The notes under the pieces are model-generated. The model saw nothing but the letters and a program-made list of their open reading frames with translations. It was not told the DNA's origin and searched no databases. Made by a program: the position numbers and the translations under genes. This document shows, one piece after another, positions 14,761 through 24,069 of a stretch of 51,199 nt of DNA. Origin of the DNA: Acidobacteriaceae bacterium (GTDB lineage: Bacteria; Acidobacteriota; Terriglobia; Terriglobales; Acidobacteriaceae); contig PLQW01000096.1 in the NCBI GenBank assembly GCA_003160215.1, positions 1-51,199 on the forward strand. The letters run 5' to 3'. How positions within the stretch are numbered: position 1 is the stretch's first letter; every line of letters starts with the position of its first letter.

Positions 14761-17511
14761 GTGGCAATCAAAATCAAATTACCTGATGGCAGGGCTTCGG
14801 CCCGTCCCGCGTCCGGGGGGAATTCCCGCGGCGGGCGGGGAAGGCCGGTCCGCGCACAACACTTCTCAATCGCCGATCCGCTGGTGAAGCTCCTCGCTTC
14901 GGTCTTTCTGATCGCCGCCTTCGTCTTCATGGCGATGTTCACCTACTTTTATGTGAAGTACGAGAACATCGTGGACCGCCGCATGTCTGGGCCGATCTTC
15001 AGCAATGCTGCCAGGATCTACGCCCGCCCACACACTGTCTGGGTCGGAGAGAAGCTGGACGCGCAGGACATCGCCGCTGATCTGCATCGCGCGGGATACG
15101 CGGAGCAGCGCGGCCACAACGATTCGCCGATCGGCCATTATGCCTTTACGCCGCATGGTATCCAGGTAATTCCCGGGCCTGAGTCCTTCCACGCCGAAGA
15201 AGGCGCCGTGATCCACTTCGAGAACGGCCAAGTCGCCGCCATTGACGAGACCGGGAAAGACAGCCAAAACCTCGAGGCCTACGAGCTGGAACCGCAACTG
15301 GTGACGGCTTTGTTTGAAGGGCAGGAGCGCTCCAAGCGCGAGATCATCAGGTTTGAGGAGATTCCTCAACCGTTGGTGGATGCGGTGCTCGCAATCGAAG
15401 ATCGCCGCTTCTTTCAACATAATGGCGTCAACTATTTTCGCCTGATGGAGGCGGCTGCCATCGACGTACGCGAAGGCCGTCACGGACAGGGCGGTTCCAC
15501 TCTGACCATGCAGCTCTCTCGCGGCTTCTTCCTCTCGCCGGAGAAGACGGTCAAGCGCAAGCTGTTGGAGATGTTGATCGCCGTCGAATTGGAACACAAG
15601 TTTTCCAAGCAGCGAATCTTTGAGATGTACGCCAATGAGGTGTACATGGGACAGCGCGGCTCCTTCACCATCAACGGCTTTGCCCAGGCTTCGCACGCTT
15701 ATTTCAACAAGGACATCAAGAACCTTACACTGCCCGAGGCCGCTCTGCTGGCGGGAATGATCCAGCGCCCGAACTATCTATCGCCGTACAGGAATCCGAA
15801 GCGCGCCTTGGAGCGCCGCAACCTGGTGCTCGACTCCATGGTTGAAACCGGCGCCGTCACCCGCGAGCAGGCTGACCGTGCGAGGGCAACTCCTCTGAAA
15901 ATCGCGGCGTTCAACGTGGAGGCCAGCGATGCTCCCTACTTCGTTGACTTGGTAAAGGACCAGCTCTCGAACCAGTTCAGCGAAGGCGAGTTGAACGATC
16001 ATGCCTATCGCGTGTACACCACGCTCGATCCTGACCTTCAACGTGCCGCAGCCGAGGCGGTGGACACCGGCATGAAGTTGGTGGACGAGCAGGTGGAGAA
16101 ACGGCGGACCCACAAGACTAAAGTGGGCTCTGGCCAGGATACGAAGACGGAAACCAAGGTCGAGTCCGGGCCAATGCCGCAAGTGGCGCTGGTGGCCATC
16201 GATCCGCATACCGGCGAAGTGCTCGCGCTGGTTGGCGGCAGGAACTATGGCATGAGCCAGTTAAACCACGCCATCGCCAAGCGTCCCACGGGCTCCATCT
16301 TCAAGCCCTTCGTGTACGCCGCGGCGATCAACACCGCCGTGACCGGACAGACGATGGTCGCGAGCGGCGGTGGCGATGACGGGAATGGTGATGGTGATAA
16401 CAACAATGCTCCCGGCGTATTTACCCCGGCCACGCTGGTTGACGATTCTCAAGTCAGCATCGCCAACGGAAACCAGGTTTACGAGCCTCGCAACTATCAC
16501 GATAGCTACAACGGAGAAGTGACTGCTCGTTATGCACTGGCGCTGTCGTTAAACAATGCGACGGTCAGGATTGGCCAGGAGGTAGGCTTCGACAAGGTGG
16601 CCGCGCTGGCCAAGGCGGCTGGTATTCAGAGTGTACGGGCGACACCGGCAATCGCTCTTGGGGCTTACGACGCAACTCCGCTGGAAATGGCCGGCGCCTA
16701 CACCGTGTTTGCCAACCAGGGCACACGCATGGCTCCCCTCATGGTGAAGTCGGTCCGCGATGCACGGGGAAACCCTCTCGACGACTACAAACCCGACAGC
16801 AAGTCGGTGCTTGATCCTCGTGTAGCGTACGTACTGACCTCGATGATGCAGGCGGTCATTAATAACGGGACCGGCGCCACAGTACGCGCCCGAGGATTTG
16901 CAGCGCCGGCAGCCGGCAAGACGGGCACGTCTCATGATGCGTGGTTCGCCGGCTACACCAGCAACCTGTTGTGCATCGTCTGGGTTGGAAACGATGACTA
17001 CACGGACCTCAAGCTGAGCGGGAGTTCCACCGCGGCGCCCATCTGGGCTGAATTCATGAAGCGAGCGGCCAAACTGCCGCAGTACGCGGACATGAAAAAC
17101 TTCTCCGCGCCTTCGGGAGTGGTCGAGGTGACGCTCGACAAAGTAACCAACCGGCTGGCCACCGCGTCCTGTCCGCAAACCTATACGGTCGCGTTTATCG
17201 CGGGCACGGAACCAAAGGAAACCTGTGACCAGGCCGCCGGCGATCACCGGGGATTTTTCTCCAAGATCTTCGGCCTGGGATCGCCCGCGGTTGCTCTGCC
17301 ACCGCCGACCACTAATGGCGTGGTCCAGCCAGGACCGGGGGGAACTCCAGCTCAAGACGCCGACAGTCAGCCCGGACCGGGCCAACAGCCGCAACCGAAA
17401 AAGAAGCGGGGCTTCTTTAGCCGCCTCTTCGGCAAAGGCGACAACGGAGACCAGCAGCAAAATAATGGGACGGATGACTCAGAGAACGGGAACAATCCAG
17501 TCCCAAAATAG
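14761..17511 (+). CDS. Bifunctional class A penicillin-binding protein (PBP1-type)
   Basis: This 916-residue protein starts with GTG and has a basic cytoplasmic tail, one membrane anchor (LVKLLASVFLIAAFVFMAMF near 41-60) and a periplasmic body. A UB2H-like segment precedes the GT51 glycosyltransferase (EDRRFFQHNGVNYFRL with the catalytic Glu; GQGGSTLTMQLSR). The transpeptidase has GSIFKP (Ser nucleophile, SxxK), SLNN (SxN) and AGKTGTSHDAW (KTG). It polymerises and cross-links peptidoglycan. Two oddities are an acidic low-complexity insert just after SxxK (GGGDDGNGDGDNNN) and a long Pro/Gln-rich tail ending in repeats of basic GFFS(K/R)(I/L)FG boxes. A TPR gene follows 39 bp later. The nearby 280 bp upstream shows no gene. 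Confidence 0.93.
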   Translation: MAIKIKLPDGRASARPASGGNSRGGRGRPVRAQHFSIADPLVKLLASVFLIAAFVFMAMFTYFYVKYENIVDRRMSGPIFSNAARIYARPHTVWVGEKLDAQDIAADLHRAGYAEQRGHNDSPIGHYAFTPHGIQVIPGPESFHAEEGAVIHFENGQVAAIDETGKDSQNLEAYELEPQLVTALFEGQERSKREIIRFEEIPQPLVDAVLAIEDRRFFQHNGVNYFRLMEAAAIDVREGRHGQGGSTLTMQLSRGFFLSPEKTVKRKLLEMLIAVELEHKFSKQRIFEMYANEVYMGQRGSFTINGFAQASHAYFNKDIKNLTLPEAALLAGMIQRPNYLSPYRNPKRALERRNLVLDSMVETGAVTREQADRARATPLKIAAFNVEASDAPYFVDLVKDQLSNQFSEGELNDHAYRVYTTLDPDLQRAAAEAVDTGMKLVDEQVEKRRTHKTKVGSGQDTKTETKVESGPMPQVALVAIDPHTGEVLALVGGRNYGMSQLNHAIAKRPTGSIFKPFVYAAAINTAVTGQTMVASGGGDDGNGDGDNNNAPGVFTPATLVDDSQVSIANGNQVYEPRNYHDSYNGEVTARYALALSLNNATVRIGQEVGFDKVAALAKAAGIQSVRATPAIALGAYDATPLEMAGAYTVFANQGTRMAPLMVKSVRDARGNPLDDYKPDSKSVLDPRVAYVLTSMMQAVINNGTGATVRARGFAAPAAGKTGTSHDAWFAGYTSNLLCIVWVGNDDYTDLKLSGSSTAAPIWAEFMKRAAKLPQYADMKNFSAPSGVVEVTLDKVTNRLATASCPQTYTVAFIAGTEPKETCDQAAGDHRGFFSKIFGLGSPAVALPPPTTNGVVQPGPGGTPAQDADSQPGPGQQPQPKKKRGFFSRLFGKGDNGDQQQNNGTDDSENGNNPVPK

Positions 17512-17550
17512 GTCTAATATTGAACCATACGGGACTCTGGAGGTCCGGCT

Positions 17551-18351
17551 ATGGCTCGTCTCCCATCGCCACGGACGCTGCTGCCGCTGTCGTTGCTCGT
17601 GATTTTTCTGCTTGCGCTCCCGCTGTGCCTCTTGGCCGGCGACGACCAGCAGGTGAACGCACCGTCGCCAGTTCCCGATGGCAGCGCTTCCGCAATGGAT
17701 TTGGAAGAACAGGGCGACGCGCTGAGGGCGCAAAAGCGCTATCTCGATTCCCTCGACTTCTACTCCGCGGCAATTGCCAAGCACCCCACTGCCCTGCTGT
17801 GGAACAAAGAAGGCATGGCGTACTTGTTCCTGCAAAAATATCCCGAGGCGACCAAGTGCTTCGATCGAGCCATTAAGAAGGACAAGAAGGCCCCGGAAGG
17901 ATACAACAACCGCGGCTACATGGAGCAGAAGGATCGGAACTACAACAAAGCTATCAAGTACTACCAGAAAGCCCTCGCGTTGCACCCCAACGACGCCGTA
18001 TTCCACTACAACATGGGATCTTCGTACTTTGGGAAGCACGAGTACGAGTTGGCCGCACAGCAGTATCGGGCGGCTTACGTACTCGATCCTGACATTTTCA
18101 ACCGCGTTTCGCGGATCGGTGTAATGGCACAGTCCGGTTCACCCGAAGACCGCGCGGCGTTCTCCTTCATGGTCGCCAAAATGTACGCTCAGGCGGGCGA
18201 CTTCGATCGCTCTATCGAGTATCTGCGCAAGGCCATGGAAGAAGGCTATAAGGACATCAAGAAGGTGTACACCGACTCCGAGTTCGCCACCTTGCGCACC
18301 GACAAACGCTTCGAAGAGTTGATGTCGCAAAGACCCCAACCCATACCGTAG
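17551..18351 (+). CDS. Exported TPR-repeat protein
   Basis: The 266-residue product has a hydrophobic N-terminal signal (LLPLSLLVIFLLALPLCLLAG) and at least four tetratricopeptide repeats between residues 50 and 180; the clearest are AKHPTALLWNKEGMAYLFLQ and the two following 34-residue units with A-x8-Y-x3-A spacing. TPRs form helical scaffolds for protein binding. A GGAGG box precedes the ATG by about 8 nt. It lies 39 bp after the class A PBP gene in the same direction and is probably cotranscribed, which makes a periplasmic partner role for the PBP plausible (as in the LpoA type of activator); this is inference from position. The last 80 residues form another helical repeat (DRAAFSFMVAKMYAQAGD). 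Confidence 0.85.
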   Translation: MARLPSPRTLLPLSLLVIFLLALPLCLLAGDDQQVNAPSPVPDGSASAMDLEEQGDALRAQKRYLDSLDFYSAAIAKHPTALLWNKEGMAYLFLQKYPEATKCFDRAIKKDKKAPEGYNNRGYMEQKDRNYNKAIKYYQKALALHPNDAVFHYNMGSSYFGKHEYELAAQQYRAAYVLDPDIFNRVSRIGVMAQSGSPEDRAAFSFMVAKMYAQAGDFDRSIEYLRKAMEEGYKDIKKVYTDSEFATLRTDKRFEELMSQRPQPIP

Positions 18352-19051
18352 GCTGCCACCGTGGAGAGAACCTGAGATTGCTCAAACACGGCTTCGGCAA
18401 ACCTCGCTAGCAAAGCCAGGGTTTCGGTGTTCTGGTCGGCCGGCCTAACCGCGTCTTCAACTCCATGATCGCCTCATCGTACCCGCAAAACCCTCGTTGG
18501 CTTGTAGCGGAAAGCCGTCCAGCAACTTTTCTCAAGCTGCAGGTTTATAAAGTCAGCCAAGTAGGTTCTTGGGTTATTTGGGGTGAGCGAATGTTGGCGG
18601 GAGAAGAAGTTGCGGACGCAAACCATTGAACGCTACGCAAAGACCTCCTGGTTCTGTAGGGCATGAAAAGCATGGGCGCCCTCGCGGCGAACGGTCGCGC
18701 ACTCCTACTATTAGAGTCCAATCAGGATCTCCAACGCAGCGCGCTGGTATTTCCAAGGCCTTGATTGAAGTAGCCGGCCATTCATTTCTATGGCACCAGC
18801 TTCGGCTCCTCAAGATTCGATGGTCCGGCTCTGCCCAGCAACCCTCCGCGGTGCGTCCGGAGACCACGGCCGGATGCGCGCAGCCGCCTGCGCTGATACT
18901 ATGTCCATGGGCATCTCGCGACCGGCAATTCCAAAAAACGCATGGAGATCAGGATTGCCTTAAGTGTAATTCTCGCCGCTGGATGCTGTTCGGGCGCTGA
19001 ACCGGATCGACTCATGCTCTTTTATAACTAGGTCACGAGCAACGAACGGTT
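18352..19051. other. 700-bp spacer with no supported gene
   Basis: Small frames here show no family features and codon use is unlike the neighbours. It holds none of the window repeat families. Near the end, ATG 18942 opens a 29-codon frame with a lipobox-like LAAGC, without ribosome site. The region may hold the promoter of the YfhO cluster, but I see no clear -35/-10 pair. Confidence 0.5.
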
Positions 19052-21388
19052 GTGCAGCTTCCGCCGGAGGAACCGATAGTTTTGAATGCTGGTCCAGTAA
19101 GCACCCCCCAAGGAGTGCCTGAGCGTGAGCTCGAGGCGGCGATCTCCCCTCTCCAAGAAAGCCGCTATCTCTGGTTTGTAGCGGCTGTCGTGATTGCCGT
19201 TGTCCTCGTGATCGGAAATCTCGATCTCGTTCGTGGCAAGTCTGCGCCTGTATGGGATGCAATCGACTACTACGCGCCGATGTTTTCGCTTGTAGCGGAT
19301 CATGCGAAGGCAGGCAAACTTCTCCTTTGGAACCCGTGGATCAATGGAGGGTCCCCGGATTTTGCGGATCCACAGTCTGGCGCCAACTCGCCGATCATTC
19401 TGCTTCTCGGTGTTTTGTCGCACGATCCCTTCAAAGCCTTCGTGGCGTATTGGATTGGGCTCTGGGTTTTCGGCGGTTTAGGCATGCTTTGGTTATTGCG
19501 GCATCTCAGGTGTCCGGCCTGGGGCGCGCTCATTGTTTCCTTAGGCTTTGTCTCCTGCGGTTTCTACACCGGTCACGGCGAACACACTTCCAGCCTCTAC
19601 TCTTTCTCGTTCCTCCCATGGATTGTCTGGCGATTTGATTTGGCGCTGGAGCGCCGATCCTATTGGAACATGGTTGAAGCAGGAGTTCTGTGGGGCGTTT
19701 CCGCACTGGGCGGGTATCCCGCGGTGGTGATCCTGAATCCCATCTTCCTCACGTTATGGGCTCTGGGAAGAGTATGGTTCGCGCGAGCTGAATTTGGCAG
19801 AATCAGTAGTAAGCCTCTCGGCAAACGGCTGGCCTTTCTTGCGCTCGGGTTGTCCTTGCTGGGCGTAGTCGGCGCGGCCGTCATCAGCCCAGCCTATCTA
19901 AGCTTCATCGTAGATACCAAAGGTTACACCTTTCGTTCAAGTTCGCTTGATCGGCATCGGGCGATTGCGGAGGGACCATTGCCTCCGGCTGCTATGGGCA
20001 CTTTGGCCAGTCCTTATCTATACCTGCTGAATCTAGCCCCACACCGCATCTGGCCAGAAACTGACATTTCGATGTCCAACGTCTACACGGGAGTTTTGGT
20101 AGTGTCGTTGGCTTTCGCTGCGCTGCAAGCGCACCGAAGATGGCGACTGTGGCTCGCGATTATTGCGGCATTCTTCCTGGCCTGCGCGGTCGGACCTCAC
20201 TTGCCGTTGAGAGGGTGGCTATACGATTTTGTGCTGCCCACGCGATACTTCAGGTTTCCGAGCCTCTTCAGTGCCTACGCGATCTTCACGATTTGCATTC
20301 TGGCAGCGCTGGCGACAATCGACCTGGAAAGACTTCGAAAGGCAGGCATATCTTCCGGTCGCAGACGATTCTTTCTCATAAGCGCGGTGCTGACTATTGT
20401 TGCCTGCTTGTCTTACGAACTCATCTTGCGATCGGCCCACCTGACTTTCCAAGGCGCGGGCAGGCCATCCCGACTGCTGTTGCTATTGTGGCTTTCCTCT
20501 CTTCTGACTTTCTTCTTGTGGTGGCGACGCGACATAACTGGCCGATTATTCGTGGCACTTCTGCTAGCGATCGCCGTTTATGATGCCGGATCGACACTCG
20601 CCATCTCACGGCCGACCATGTATTCGCCGTACACTCTGGGGTGGTGGAAGGCCATGCGCTCCCAACATGTGAAGAGCTTGGACCTGACACCTTATGGCCT
20701 CGATCGCCATCTCTTCCCGCCCGCCGACCTGGCTGATTTCTACCAGCATGATAGGAATGTGACCGTAAAACAGGCGGTGCTCGCCAACGACACGGGTATG
20801 GTCAATCAGTATTTCCAGCCTTACATAGCCGATCCAGTTCTGTACCAACTGGCGGTTGGAGGGCAACGAATATGGTTCTCCGACCGGCCGGAATATCTTC
20901 CGCTAGACGACAAGGCTTTCGCGGCGTATGTGAAGGAGAGTCATGCTCTCGGACTTCCAGCCTTGGCGCTACATTCCACCGGAGAGATGGTGGGGCCTTC
21001 CAGCCAAGCGACCTCCAATTTGAGCGGCTCCGAGCAGGGTTCGGCACATTCGCCCAAGTCTCTGTCGCCAGCCAACGTTGAGCTGGTTAGATACTTACCT
21101 AACAAGCTGGAATTCCGTTATCGTGCCACTCAGGACGGCTGGTTGCTGGTCACCGACCGCTGGGCGAAAGACTGGAAAGCAGACGTGAACGGCCGCCCCA
21201 TCGAGGTTCTTGGCGCGAACTTCTTGTTTCGAGCGATACCTGTGACCTGCGGCGACAACCTAGTGCGATTTCAGTACAGACCTCCTGGATACATGGGTCT
21301 AATCATTCTCAGTTGGGGAGTAATCTTGCTTGTCGGGGCAGCGGATATACTGCGGATGACGCCGCTGAGTCACAGACTCCGCAAATAG
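19052..21388 (+). CDS. YfhO-family polytopic membrane protein (GT-C-like)
   Basis: This 778-residue protein has 12 or more membrane segments followed by a C-terminal soluble domain, the layout of the YfhO family. The first periplasmic loop has VWDAIDYYAPMFSLVADH and WNPWINGGSPDFADPQ, and the C-terminus DGWLLVTDRWAKDWKADVNG followed by FRFQYRPPGY-like residues is a strong family mark. In Bacillus subtilis YfhO works with the glycosyltransferase CsbB to add sugars to teichoic acid outside the cell; similar GT-C-type proteins transfer sugars from lipid carriers. The GT2 gene 56 bp downstream is CsbB/GtrB-like, so the pair may act together here. The start GTG at 19052 has no clear ribosome site; residues before the first membrane segment are variable. 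Confidence 0.85.
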   Translation: MQLPPEEPIVLNAGPVSTPQGVPERELEAAISPLQESRYLWFVAAVVIAVVLVIGNLDLVRGKSAPVWDAIDYYAPMFSLVADHAKAGKLLLWNPWINGGSPDFADPQSGANSPIILLLGVLSHDPFKAFVAYWIGLWVFGGLGMLWLLRHLRCPAWGALIVSLGFVSCGFYTGHGEHTSSLYSFSFLPWIVWRFDLALERRSYWNMVEAGVLWGVSALGGYPAVVILNPIFLTLWALGRVWFARAEFGRISSKPLGKRLAFLALGLSLLGVVGAAVISPAYLSFIVDTKGYTFRSSSLDRHRAIAEGPLPPAAMGTLASPYLYLLNLAPHRIWPETDISMSNVYTGVLVVSLAFAALQAHRRWRLWLAIIAAFFLACAVGPHLPLRGWLYDFVLPTRYFRFPSLFSAYAIFTICILAALATIDLERLRKAGISSGRRRFFLISAVLTIVACLSYELILRSAHLTFQGAGRPSRLLLLLWLSSLLTFFLWWRRDITGRLFVALLLAIAVYDAGSTLAISRPTMYSPYTLGWWKAMRSQHVKSLDLTPYGLDRHLFPPADLADFYQHDRNVTVKQAVLANDTGMVNQYFQPYIADPVLYQLAVGGQRIWFSDRPEYLPLDDKAFAAYVKESHALGLPALALHSTGEMVGPSSQATSNLSGSEQGSAHSPKSLSPANVELVRYLPNKLEFRYRATQDGWLLVTDRWAKDWKADVNGRPIEVLGANFLFRAIPVTCGDNLVRFQYRPPGYMGLIILSWGVILLVGAADILRMTPLSHRLRK

Positions 21389-21444
21389 GGCTCCGGTGCA
21401 AGCGCGTCGCAGCTCCAACACACCGCGATGATAGACTAACATGA

Positions 21445-22500
21445 ATGGGACTTACCGTCCGTGGACGAAGCATGCCCCGACGCAACCCTAGCTTCCACCT
21501 GTTACAGCCACGTCCCCACCCCTCTCTGCTTTCGTTGGTGGTTCCTGTGTACAACGAGGAGGCGATGGTTCCGCTGCTGCGGCAGGCGCTGGAACAGTTC
21601 ATGTCCGAGGTTGCAGGTGACACGGAGATCATTCTGGTCAATGACGGCAGCTCCGACTCGACACTGGAGCAGATTGCGGCCTGGGCCACCGAGGACCCGC
21701 GCGTGAAGGTGCTACACCTCTCGCGTAATTTCGGTCACCAGGTCGCCTGTACGGCCGGACTTGATTTCGCTTCAGGCGATGCGGTCGTGCTGATCGACGC
21801 GGACCTGCAGGACCCGCCGCAGGTCATCCACGAGATGATCAGCCGTTATCGCGACGGCTATGACGTAGTGTACGGCCAACGCCGCACGCGCCAAGGCGAG
21901 ACCTGGTTCAAGCGTTTTACCGCTTGGCTTTTTTATCGCTTGATGCGCAGCCTGGTGCATAAGGATCTTCCCGTCGACACCGGCGATTTTCGCCTGATTT
22001 CGCGTAATTGCCTCGATGGCTTGCGCAAAATGCGTGAGACCCACCGCTTTCTGCGCGGCATGGTTGCCTGGGTAGGTTATCCACAAATTGGCGTCCCCTA
22101 TGAGAGGAGTGCGCGCCTGGTTGGAGAAACCAAATACCCACTGCACAAGATGCTATCCTTCGCCTGGACGGCCGCCACTTCGTTTTCCACTTTGCCGCTT
22201 CACGCCAGCACAACCTTGGGTTTTCTGGTGACCCTCTTCGGATTGGAAGAGGGAGTTCGGGCTGTGCTTGCGCATGTTTTCCACTGGTACGTGGTCCCCG
22301 GCTGGACGACTCTCATGGTGGCGTTCAGCGTCATTGGGGGAACTCTGCTCACCAGCATCGGAATCCTCGGTGAATACGTTGGAAAACTCTATGAACAGTC
22401 GAAGGACCGTCCGTTGTATCTGGTAGCGCGCACCTTCAACATCGGCATAACACGCGACGAGGCCGCGGGCGAGCCTCTCAGCAGAAGCGAATACAGATGA
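21445..22500 (+). CDS. GT2 glycosyltransferase, CsbB/GtrB/DPM1-like
   Basis: This 351-residue protein has an N-terminal GT-A domain: SLVVPVYNEE, LVNDGSSDST and the metal site LIDADLQDPP (Asp118-Ala-Asp120), then MISRYRDGYDVVYGQRRTR. Two C-terminal membrane spans follow (TTLGFLVTLFGLEEG and TLMVAFSVIGGTLLTSIGIL), ending with EYVGKLYEQSKDRPLYLV. This is the polyprenyl-phosphate sugar synthase group (GtrB, CsbB, ArnC, DPM1) that loads a sugar on undecaprenyl phosphate at the cytoplasmic face. The YfhO-type protein upstream would use the lipid-linked sugar outside. The alternative ATG at 21472 is possible. The stop overlaps the start of the next methyltransferase (ATGA), so translation is coupled. 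Confidence 0.9.
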   Translation: MGLTVRGRSMPRRNPSFHLLQPRPHPSLLSLVVPVYNEEAMVPLLRQALEQFMSEVAGDTEIILVNDGSSDSTLEQIAAWATEDPRVKVLHLSRNFGHQVACTAGLDFASGDAVVLIDADLQDPPQVIHEMISRYRDGYDVVYGQRRTRQGETWFKRFTAWLFYRLMRSLVHKDLPVDTGDFRLISRNCLDGLRKMRETHRFLRGMVAWVGYPQIGVPYERSARLVGETKYPLHKMLSFAWTAATSFSTLPLHASTTLGFLVTLFGLEEGVRAVLAHVFHWYVVPGWTTLMVAFSVIGGTLLTSIGILGEYVGKLYEQSKDRPLYLVARTFNIGITRDEAAGEPLSRSEYR

Positions 22501-23195
22501 GCCGTCCCGAATTCGATCGGTATTCCGCCTCCTACGAAGAGCTACTCAAAGACCCGATGCGTGATCGTTTTGGCGGAGAGACATCGGCTTTCTTTCCCCA
22601 GCGCAAACGCGATCTCATCCGGGCATACTTTCGCGATCGTCGGATTAGCACCCAAAGCATGAGCTATCTCGACCTGGGGTGTGGCAAAGGCGAGCTGGCG
22701 TCCTTGCTGCGCGACGACTTTGGCCGGGTCGCGGGCTGCGATCCCTCGACAGGCATGCTTGACGCTGCGCAGGGAATCGAAACCCGCGTGCAGCAAGATT
22801 TGCGCAGCATCCCGTTCGGCGATGCTGAGTTTGACTTCGTGACCGCCGTCTGTGTTTACCATCACGTGGTCCCCGCGGCACGACAGGCACTCACGCGCGA
22901 AGTGGGCCGGGTGCTGAAGCCTGGAGGCGTGTTCGCCATCATCGAGCACAACCCATACAATCCCGCTACGCGTTTGATCGTGAGCCGCACTCCGGTTGAT
23001 GCCGATGCGGTCCTGCTGAAGCAGCATGAGACGAAGGAGCTGCTGCGGGCTGGCGGGTTCTTCCCTGTGGCATCCCGGTATTTCCTTTACTTTCCTGAGT
23101 TCCTTTACCGGAGAACGGGAGATGCAGTAGAAGCCTGGTTCGGCGAGTTGCCGCTGGGTGGCCAGTACGCAGTCTTCGCCACCAAGAACAGATAG
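22497..23195 (+). CDS. Class I SAM-dependent methyltransferase
   Basis: This 232-residue protein shows the SAM-binding motif I YLDLGCGKGELASLL, motif II-like VAGCDPSTGMLDAA and the post-motifs FDFVTAVCVYHHV and LKPGGVFAIIEHNPYNP, which place it in the UbiE/Methyltransf_11-type group. Its ATG overlaps the GT2 stop by 4 bp, so it is in the same operon. It probably methylates a sugar or lipid intermediate of the glycan made by the cluster, but the substrate cannot be read from the sequence. The C-terminal 60 residues (FFPVASRYFLYFPEFLYRR) are aromatic-rich and may touch a membrane or lipid carrier. Confidence 0.88.
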   Translation: MSRPEFDRYSASYEELLKDPMRDRFGGETSAFFPQRKRDLIRAYFRDRRISTQSMSYLDLGCGKGELASLLRDDFGRVAGCDPSTGMLDAAQGIETRVQQDLRSIPFGDAEFDFVTAVCVYHHVVPAARQALTREVGRVLKPGGVFAIIEHNPYNPATRLIVSRTPVDADAVLLKQHETKELLRAGGFFPVASRYFLYFPEFLYRRTGDAVEAWFGELPLGGQYAVFATKNR

Positions 23196-23209
23196 GGTGT
23201 CAAATAGAC

Positions 23210-23818
23210 ATGATTGAACTGGTGCGGCCGATTCTCGAACGTCCTTATTTCTACGAGCTCTATCACAGCCTCATCGGCGCCAATTATCGGAGCCGGGTGC
23301 TGGTGAAGGAGTACATCCGGCCCAAGTCCACGGATCGCGTCCTCGACATCGGCTGCGGTCCGGGCAACATGCTGCCCTTTCTGCCCAAGTGCGACTACAC
23401 GGGAGTCGATGTTAATCCGTCTTACATAGATTCTGCGCGGCAGCGCTATGGCGACCGCGGAACATTCGTCTGCGAGCGTGTCAGCCACCATAACGTCGAG
23501 CAACTCGGAGCCTTTGACATCGTGCTGGCATTGGGGCTCGTGCACCACCTCGACGACGCCGAAGCCCGCGATCTGTTTCGTTTGGGCTATACGGCCCTGA
23601 AGCCCGGAGGCCGCCTCATCACCAACGACGGTTGCTACAGCGCTGGCCAATCGGCCTTGGAACGCTATCTACTATCCCGCGATCGAGGGCAGTTCGTCCG
23701 GAATCAATCGCGATATCTCGAGCTAGCCCATAGCTGGTTCACGCAGGTCATCCCCCACCTGCGCCAGGACGTGTTACGCGTCCCCTATACTCACTTCATC
23801 ATGGAGTGCGTGCGCTAA
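23210..23818 (+). CDS. Second class I SAM-dependent methyltransferase
   Basis: This 202-residue protein has SAM motif I VLDIGCGPGNMLPFL, motif II YTGVDVNPSYIDSA and FDIVLALGLVHHLDDAEA, plus LKPGGRLITNDGCY, again a Methyltransf_11/25-type fold. It starts 14 bp after the previous methyltransferase and ends the operon. The two enzymes share little beyond the fold motifs, so they likely methylate different positions or substrates. The C-terminal part (RYLELAHSWFTQVIPHLRQD) matches methyltransferases found in glycan clusters. The stop codon lies inside the first bases of the dispersed repeat at 23817, which suggests the repeat inserted at or very near the gene end. Confidence 0.87.
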   Translation: MIELVRPILERPYFYELYHSLIGANYRSRVLVKEYIRPKSTDRVLDIGCGPGNMLPFLPKCDYTGVDVNPSYIDSARQRYGDRGTFVCERVSHHNVEQLGAFDIVLALGLVHHLDDAEARDLFRLGYTALKPGGRLITNDGCYSAGQSALERYLLSRDRGQFVRNQSRYLELAHSWFTQVIPHLRQDVLRVPYTHFIMECVR

Positions 23819-23962
23819 AGCGGTTCCAGGATTGGTGTATCCGCTCGTTTGGGTAGTGCGGGCCTGACCACCCCATCCCGCGCAAAAGACGGCGCGGGTT
23901 GGGGGCCCCGGCTGAAGGCCCGCACTACTCGAGCTACACCCACTCTAGGTACTGCTCTAGAA
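23817..23962. repeat. Inverted-repeat element with GTAGTGCGGGCC hairpin (copy 2)
   Basis: It starts AAAGCGGTTCCAGGATTGGT and ends with an imperfect inverted copy (ACACCCACTCTAGGTACTGCT). Inside, GGGTAGTGCGGGCC near 23851 pairs with GGCCCGCACTACTC near 23917-23930, and a nested CCCGCGC/GCGCGGG pair lies between. A long cruciform or RNA hairpin can form. It shares parts with the elements at 4428, 26839, 31612 and 39141. Confidence 0.7.
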
Positions 23963-24069
23963 AGCGCTAAGCGGCGGGAAACTCACGTCTGAATGACGGT
24001 TGCCGCTTTAGAGTGAACCGCAGCGGCCAGGTTCCGCGCAGCATGCAGGGAGCACCTTTGAACCGGCGG

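Noticed and set aside
18942..19031. 29-codon frame with signal-like start and LAAGC lipobox
   Set aside because: No ribosome site, very short, no relatives known; may be chance in a 700-bp spacer.
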